A stretch of DNA of 64,000 nt from contig NZ_WNKU01000003.1 of the NCBI RefSeq assembly GCF_009720735.1, forward strand, positions 62,001 to 126,000. The letters run 5' to 3'. The position numbers and the translations under genes were made by a program. The notes below the pieces were generated by a model, which was given only the letters and a program-made list of their open reading frames with translations, was not told the DNA's origin and searched no databases. Position 1 is the stretch's first letter, and each line of letters starts with the position of its first letter. This DNA comes from Heliobacterium mobile (lineage in GTDB: Bacteria > Bacillota > Desulfitobacteriia > Heliobacteriales > Heliobacteriaceae). Shown in pieces: positions 61,001-64,000 of the stretch.

Positions 61001-62473
61001 ATCGCTCGTGCTCGGCTCTGTCTGGGTAGAAACGACGACTCCCCGTTCCGTAATCGTTGCGTTTCCGTCTGACGTGACGTTCCCGCCCACTGTGGCTCCC
61101 GTGGCCGTCACGTTGCTCACCGTACTATCGGTGGTCACGGTCGGAACACTCTGCGGATTACTGGCTGGGGCTGTCGTAAATGTTTGGTCGGCTCCGTAGC
61201 TGGTTCCCTGGCTGTTTGTTGCGTAGGCCCGGTAATGATATGTCGTCGCTGGTTCTAGTCCCGTCAGGTTCACGGTAAATGTGCCGGTCGCTGCCGAAGA
61301 CGCGGCTACCTTGGTATCGCTTGTGCTCGGATCTGTCTGGGTAGAAACGACGATTCCCCGTTCCATAATCGTTGCGTTTCCGTCTGACGTGACGTTCCCG
61401 CCCACTGTGGCTCCCGTGGCCGTCACGTTGCTCACCGTACTATCGGTGGTCACGGTCGGAACTCCTACAGATGCATTGACTACGAGATTTCCGGAAACTT
61501 CTGAGTAACAACCAGAAGAAGTATCCTTGGCCATTATGGTAACGGGATAGATTCCATTGCTAAGACGTGACGTTATAAGTGCCGCCCATGTATTGTTCGA
61601 AGAATTCAGCGTCGCATTATAAGAAGAATTACTAACAGTAACTAAAACTTGATCCGCATTCTTAAAGGAACCTGTTACAGTCGGTGTGCTGGAACTCGAA
61701 GATAATGAGGCAGAGTCGATCGATACGCTTGGTAATCCGTATGTAGGAATTGAGTTTGGTTTTACTTGTGCAACGTTTAGTTGAGAAAAGACAATACCAT
61801 TTGAGTCTTGAATTGCTGAGTTAATCATAAAATCCTTATTTATTTTTTGTAAGGTTGTAGACGTTCCAAAAAACAACTTGATAGAAGTAGTAGCTGTTAT
61901 TCCGTAGTTAGATAAATATGATATAGGAACTTGATAATCCAAGTAATACTCACCCGTAGTCGGATCTTGTGTTACTCTCGTATACAAGGAATCATTGGCG
62001 GGAACATCATAAACTTTGGTTTCATTAGTGGCATTAGGTGCTATAACATAAACTTCGTCAGTTTGTTTTCCAGCTACACCTACAGTTACTTTGTGTGTAT
62101 TTGAAGAGGCATCTGCTAGTTCAACTTGCCAGTATCCTCCACTACTATTAAAGGAACCGTTGTTTCCGCCTGAAGTATAGCGAGGATTACCCCTCAGCCT
62201 AAAACGAAAAAACATGTTGGAACCATCGGATGCTAAATAAACACTTGATAGGTTATTACTAATACCACTAGTTAAATCTACTCCGTCGGGACTTTCATCA
62301 TGGGGGTCGCAAATGATTGAACCATCGGTAAGTGTATAAGGCACCCATACGGTTGGCCAAATACCTGGCGAGGATGGAGAACTAGCAAAGGACGCTACAG
62401 GTATAAAATGAAATAGGTAAATAATTAAAAAGACAGTCGTGCTAATTTTATAGGTTAAATTTCTAAAATACAT
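58022..62473 (-). CDS. Large SLH-domain surface protein with fibronectin-like and Ig-like repeats
   Basis: 1483 residues. Signal peptide (about 1-30); CBM9-like N-terminal region (about 30-240); an Ig-like segment; three near-identical 105-residue fibronectin-type repeats (about 338-645); Big_2-type domain (EIYQLTVDEYKYSLTVG); carboxypeptidase-regulatory-like regions; a Big_3-like domain; and three C-terminal SLH modules (GYPDGTFRPNQPISREE and similar) that bind secondary cell-wall polymer. Extracellular, probably structural or adhesive. ATG 62473 with GGGAG. Confidence 0.88.
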   Translation of the reverse strand: MYFRNLTYKISTTVFLIIYLFHFIPVASFASSPSSPGIWPTVWVPYTLTDGSIICDPHDESPDGVDLTSGISNNLSSVYLASDGSNMFFRFRLRGNPRYTSGGNNGSFNSSGGYWQVELADASSNTHKVTVGVAGKQTDEVYVIAPNATNETKVYDVPANDSLYTRVTQDPTTGEYYLDYQVPISYLSNYGITATTSIKLFFGTSTTLQKINKDFMINSAIQDSNGIVFSQLNVAQVKPNSIPTYGLPSVSIDSASLSSSSSTPTVTGSFKNADQVLVTVSNSSYNATLNSSNNTWAALITSRLSNGIYPVTIMAKDTSSGCYSEVSGNLVVNASVGVPTVTTDSTVSNVTATGATVGGNVTSDGNATIMERGIVVSTQTDPSTSDTKVAASSAATGTFTVNLTGLEPATTYHYRAYATNSQGTSYGADQTFTTAPASNPQSVPTVTTDSTVSNVTATGATVGGNVTSDGNATITERGVVVSTQTEPSTSDTKVTASSAVTGTFTVNLTGLEPATTYHYRAYATNSQGTSYGADQAFTTAPASNPQSVPTVTTDSTVSNVTAMGATVGGNVTSDGNATITERGIVVSTQTDPSTSDTKVAASSAAIGTFTVNLTGLEPATTYHYRAYATNNQGTSYGSDKTFTTVVPAKEIYQLTVDEYKYSLTVGTKHSTTVTAIYSDQSVQDVTTKATYRSSNENIVTVDTFGNIQAVSQGNAVITISYEGITVFTQVFVSSMEPGFVLDLQVSPDTIVGDGNSVVSITAKLTATSNSSVEGVPVEFNFTKYPVYNNLISTDSLGIAKYTFKAPNIQSVTPVLDSLTVRATDIERNNLQVEKSINIRFMPAMVKGVVVDQVSGKPVEGATVSLTADFNNDGVTDFSSTTFTDSDGSYEVYVPRGNWIYTLNIQTPVKIGDKIVLLNSTQTASVGQLDGSEKTVDSTNKISGQLLVASSNSDSPLPTSTLSDLFGIGHVSVKLKSLSDNIELPSFPIDENGNFEVNNVQRGTYQIIYQITGPNGETLAGPTSLVSVNQDGEMSIVYSLIDPYGIVTDSDNHQPVSGVTVKLYWADTALNRQNHHIPNTMVNLPELPNFAPNLNHNPQVTNSAGEYAWMVYPNGDYYVIATKDAYKPYSTLDTKPNAPATDGSDSFIRDGIIHVGQNLVSLNFNLTGEHRSSSNSGSGSSSPKENAAITITTSKRSIYVGDSLVITATVIGKNASGFVTFMDGEVQLSDAVKLQNGMVVFTTSELGVGTHSITAVYNGDMRFESAKSQTVSVDVNPKLQNGEHQKYINGYPDGEFKPAKAAIRADLAMILYRTLNLYNVISDDVQYNDISKSYWGTKAILAVTKAGYMNGYPDGTFRPNQPISREEMASLVSRVRHLPDGNRGSFIDVEDGWAKKSINAASSIGVIKGYPDGTFHPKTNVTRGEAVTLINRMLNRGPLTEVQTDTWPDVDPSNWAFGDIEEASTDHEYTFSNGVERLVETAKK
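60541..61462 (-). repeat. Three 315-bp tandem repeats within the SLH protein gene
   Basis: Boundaries at 61462, 61147 and 60832 (the GTTCCGACC that encodes VPT) give an exact 315-bp (105-codon) period. Units are nearly identical in DNA, so recent expansion or contraction by recombination is likely. Confidence 0.92.
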
Positions 62474-62685
62474 CTCCCGATCCCCTTCTTTTTCAAACCC
62501 ATATTTGAGAAACCGATGATACCGTTTTACAGAAATGTTCCTTCATACCCCCTTTTGGCTATCCTATACAATAATCCTTAAGACAAACCCACTATCCGAT
62601 TTGAATGTCATTTAAATAACCACTTTTTTATTCTACTTTTCTCATTTTATCTCGACATTTCTCGATATCTTGCATTCTATTTTTC

Positions 62686-63597
62686 TTAGCTAGATTTTTT
62701 ATTTCTCTTCAACTCCTGCACCGCAGCTAAGTACTTTCTCTGTAACCATACCTTTTTCGCTTCCGCCCAATGCCAACCGTCTTCCTCCAGATAGTCCCCT
62801 CCATATAAACTTACCGCTTGCTCTAAAAAAGCGCGGTCATGGCTTTCCTCCGCTTTTTTTATCAAGTCTTCAAACTGTTCCACATCGATAATGACGTCCT
62901 TCAGACGGAGCATATAGCTGTTTCCGCTGTATTCAATGGATAAATGATCGGCATACCTGATCAAGAATGTTTTCCGAATCGCATGGATCGACGTCTGTAA
63001 ATTCACCAGCGCCTTTTGCGGATCCGAATCGGGCCAGAGAAGCTCACATAGCTTCTCCTTGTGAACGGGTTGTTCCTTTTTATCTAACAGATACGCAAAC
63101 AGTTCGGCAGCTTTTTGCCTGTTCCACTTGATCAGATGGTCTCCCATCCGTATGGCAAACTTTCCAAACATGGTGATCGTGAGTGTATCTCTATTCACAG
63201 GTACGACCGGGATGTCTTCCTTTGGGACATGGAACTCATCCAATTTAGCCTTCATCTTATCCAGGGCTTTAAACAACCGTTCCTCACGGATGGGCTTTAA
63301 TATGTAATCAATCGCATTCACCTCAAACGCTTCCGTTGCGTAATGATTGTAAGCGGTAATAAAGGCGACGCCGATCTGTGGATACAGAGCAAGCAGTTTC
63401 TCCGCTAGATCAAGCCCGTTCATTTCGGGCATCTCGATATCGAGCAAAGCCACCTGAAAGGGGCTTTGCTTTGCTTTTTCTAACGCTTCCAAGGGGTTGC
63501 TGCATAACTCATACGTGTCAAATCTTCCGAACTTGTTTAGATAAGCGCCTATTTCAAGAAGGGAATCCGGCTCGTCATCAACGATTAATATATTCAT
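62686..63597 (-). CDS. Response regulator with receiver and SARP/BTAD-type output
   Basis: 303 residues. Receiver domain 1-120 with VDDEPDS and LLDIEMPEMNG (phospho-Asp about 54). The C-terminal half has a winged-helix (LTITMFGKFAIRMG) plus bacterial transcriptional activator region (EQFEDLIKKAEES). ATG overlaps the kinase stop (ATGA), with GGAGG upstream. Activates unknown genes, possibly the SLH protein next door. Confidence 0.88.
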   Translation of the reverse strand: MNILIVDDEPDSLLEIGAYLNKFGRFDTYELCSNPLEALEKAKQSPFQVALLDIEMPEMNGLDLAEKLLALYPQIGVAFITAYNHYATEAFEVNAIDYILKPIREERLFKALDKMKAKLDEFHVPKEDIPVVPVNRDTLTITMFGKFAIRMGDHLIKWNRQKAAELFAYLLDKKEQPVHKEKLCELLWPDSDPQKALVNLQTSIHAIRKTFLIRYADHLSIEYSGNSYMLRLKDVIIDVEQFEDLIKKAEESHDRAFLEQAVSLYGGDYLEEDGWHWAEAKKVWLQRKYLAAVQELKRNKKSS

Positions 63598-64000
63598 GCA
63601 TCCATAACCTCCGTCTCCCTGAAGGGAACAGCAAATTCCACGGTCGTTCCTTTTTCCAGTTGACTGGTAATTTTCAGGCCCCTACCATAGAGGGCTAACA
63701 GCCTTCGGTGAATGTTCTTCATCCCCACACTGCCTTGTTTTCCTTCCTTGGAGAAAATGACGGCAAGCAGTTTTTCTTCCATACCTACGCCGTTGTCACA
63801 GACAGACACTTTGATATCATCCGCTTCTCGATGGACAGAAACGGATACGCGTCCCCCTTCGATACGGGTCATGATCCCATGCCGAACCGCATTTTCTACG
63901 AGCGGCTGAATGGATAACATCGGGATGGCGATGTCGATATCTTCCTCTACCAGGATTTCGACGGTCAGCCTTTGCTTGAACCGTGCCTGTTCAATCGCTA
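63594..64000 (-). CDS. LytS-type sensor histidine kinase (partial, C-terminal part)
   Basis: Runs off the right edge; about 134 residues visible. DIAIPMLSIQPLVENAVRHG is the His-kinase N-box region of the LytS family, followed by CDNGVGM and GSVGMKNIHRRL in the ATPase domain. It pairs with the response regulator. The H-box and sensor region lie outside the window. Confidence 0.88.
   Translation of the reverse strand, partial: AIEQARFKQRLTVEILVEEDIDIAIPMLSIQPLVENAVRHGIMTRIEGGRVSVSVHREADDIKVSVCDNGVGMEEKLLAVIFSKEGKQGSVGMKNIHRRLLALYGRGLKITSQLEKGTTVEFAVPFRETEVMDA

Noticed and set aside
60651-61508. Three forward open frames of 75-77 codons at 315-bp spacing
   Set aside because: They are antisense shadows of the repeat units in the SLH protein and have no ribosome sites.
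58022-62473. CRISPR array suspected from regular repetition
   Set aside because: The repeats are 315 bp, contiguous and coding, with no spacers.

Overview
The window looks like a chromosome segment of an anaerobic, low-to-mid GC Firmicute (Clostridia). The evidence is strong AGGAGG-type ribosome sites, frequent TTG/GTG starts, SLH surface protein, corrinoid methyltransferases and nitrogenase-like genes; a Heliobacteria/Desulfitobacterium-type relative is plausible, but genus cannot be fixed from the sequence. No complete tRNA, rRNA, CRISPR array or insertion sequence was found.

Positions 1-39000 form an organosulfur/methionine island. It holds three separate NifD/NifK-like pairs (14182-17073 forward; 25287-28077 and 35218-38128 reverse), one NifH-like reductase, one NifB-like radical SAM protein and one stand-alone NifX-type protein. 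Around them lie cysteine synthase, O-acetylhomoserine sulfhydrylase, a MetNIQ methionine importer, an SsuABC-type importer, part of a second such importer, four UroD/MtaA-type methyltransferases, a corrinoid protein and its RACo-type activator. A further operon encodes an Rrf2 regulator, an ABC ATPase, a HypB-like GTPase, NifS and an Fe-S protein. This resembles and extends the methylthio-alkane reductase (marBHDK) theme: nitrogenase-like reductases release methanethiol from methylthioethers and O-acetylhomoserine sulfhydrylase fixes it as methionine. No true nitrogen-fixation set is visible.

The most striking non-coding signal is a compact RNA element present ten times between 7.1 and 38.9 kb, nearly always just ahead of one of these operons. 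Its core is a small hairpin: GCY, an internal loop GA opposite A, a 4-bp CYRG:CYRG helix, usually a 5-nt loop, and GGC. The core runs directly into an intrinsic terminator whose 5' strand it overlaps. The 4-bp helix and the outer helix show compensatory changes. Eight copies follow a clear TTGACA promoter; two sit inside operons. I do not recognise it as a known riboswitch. It is the best candidate for an undescribed regulatory system tying the island into one regulon.

Positions 39000-49000 carry a DMT exporter, a copper-amine-oxidase-N-like secreted protein, small Met/His-rich envelope proteins, a CcoG/NapH-like membrane ferredoxin, a TctCAB tripartite transporter and an ECF sigma factor with a membrane partner. 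Positions 49000-56000 carry housekeeping and hypothetical genes: an HD-DUF429 fusion, flavin reductase, DUF1847, an FG-GAP-like protein, a thioesterase and an HD-GYP protein. Positions 56000-64000 are more AT-rich and carry pgaC/pgaD-like polysaccharide genes, a 1483-residue SLH surface protein with 315-bp tandem repeats, and a LytS-type histidine kinase (cut by the window end) with its response regulator.
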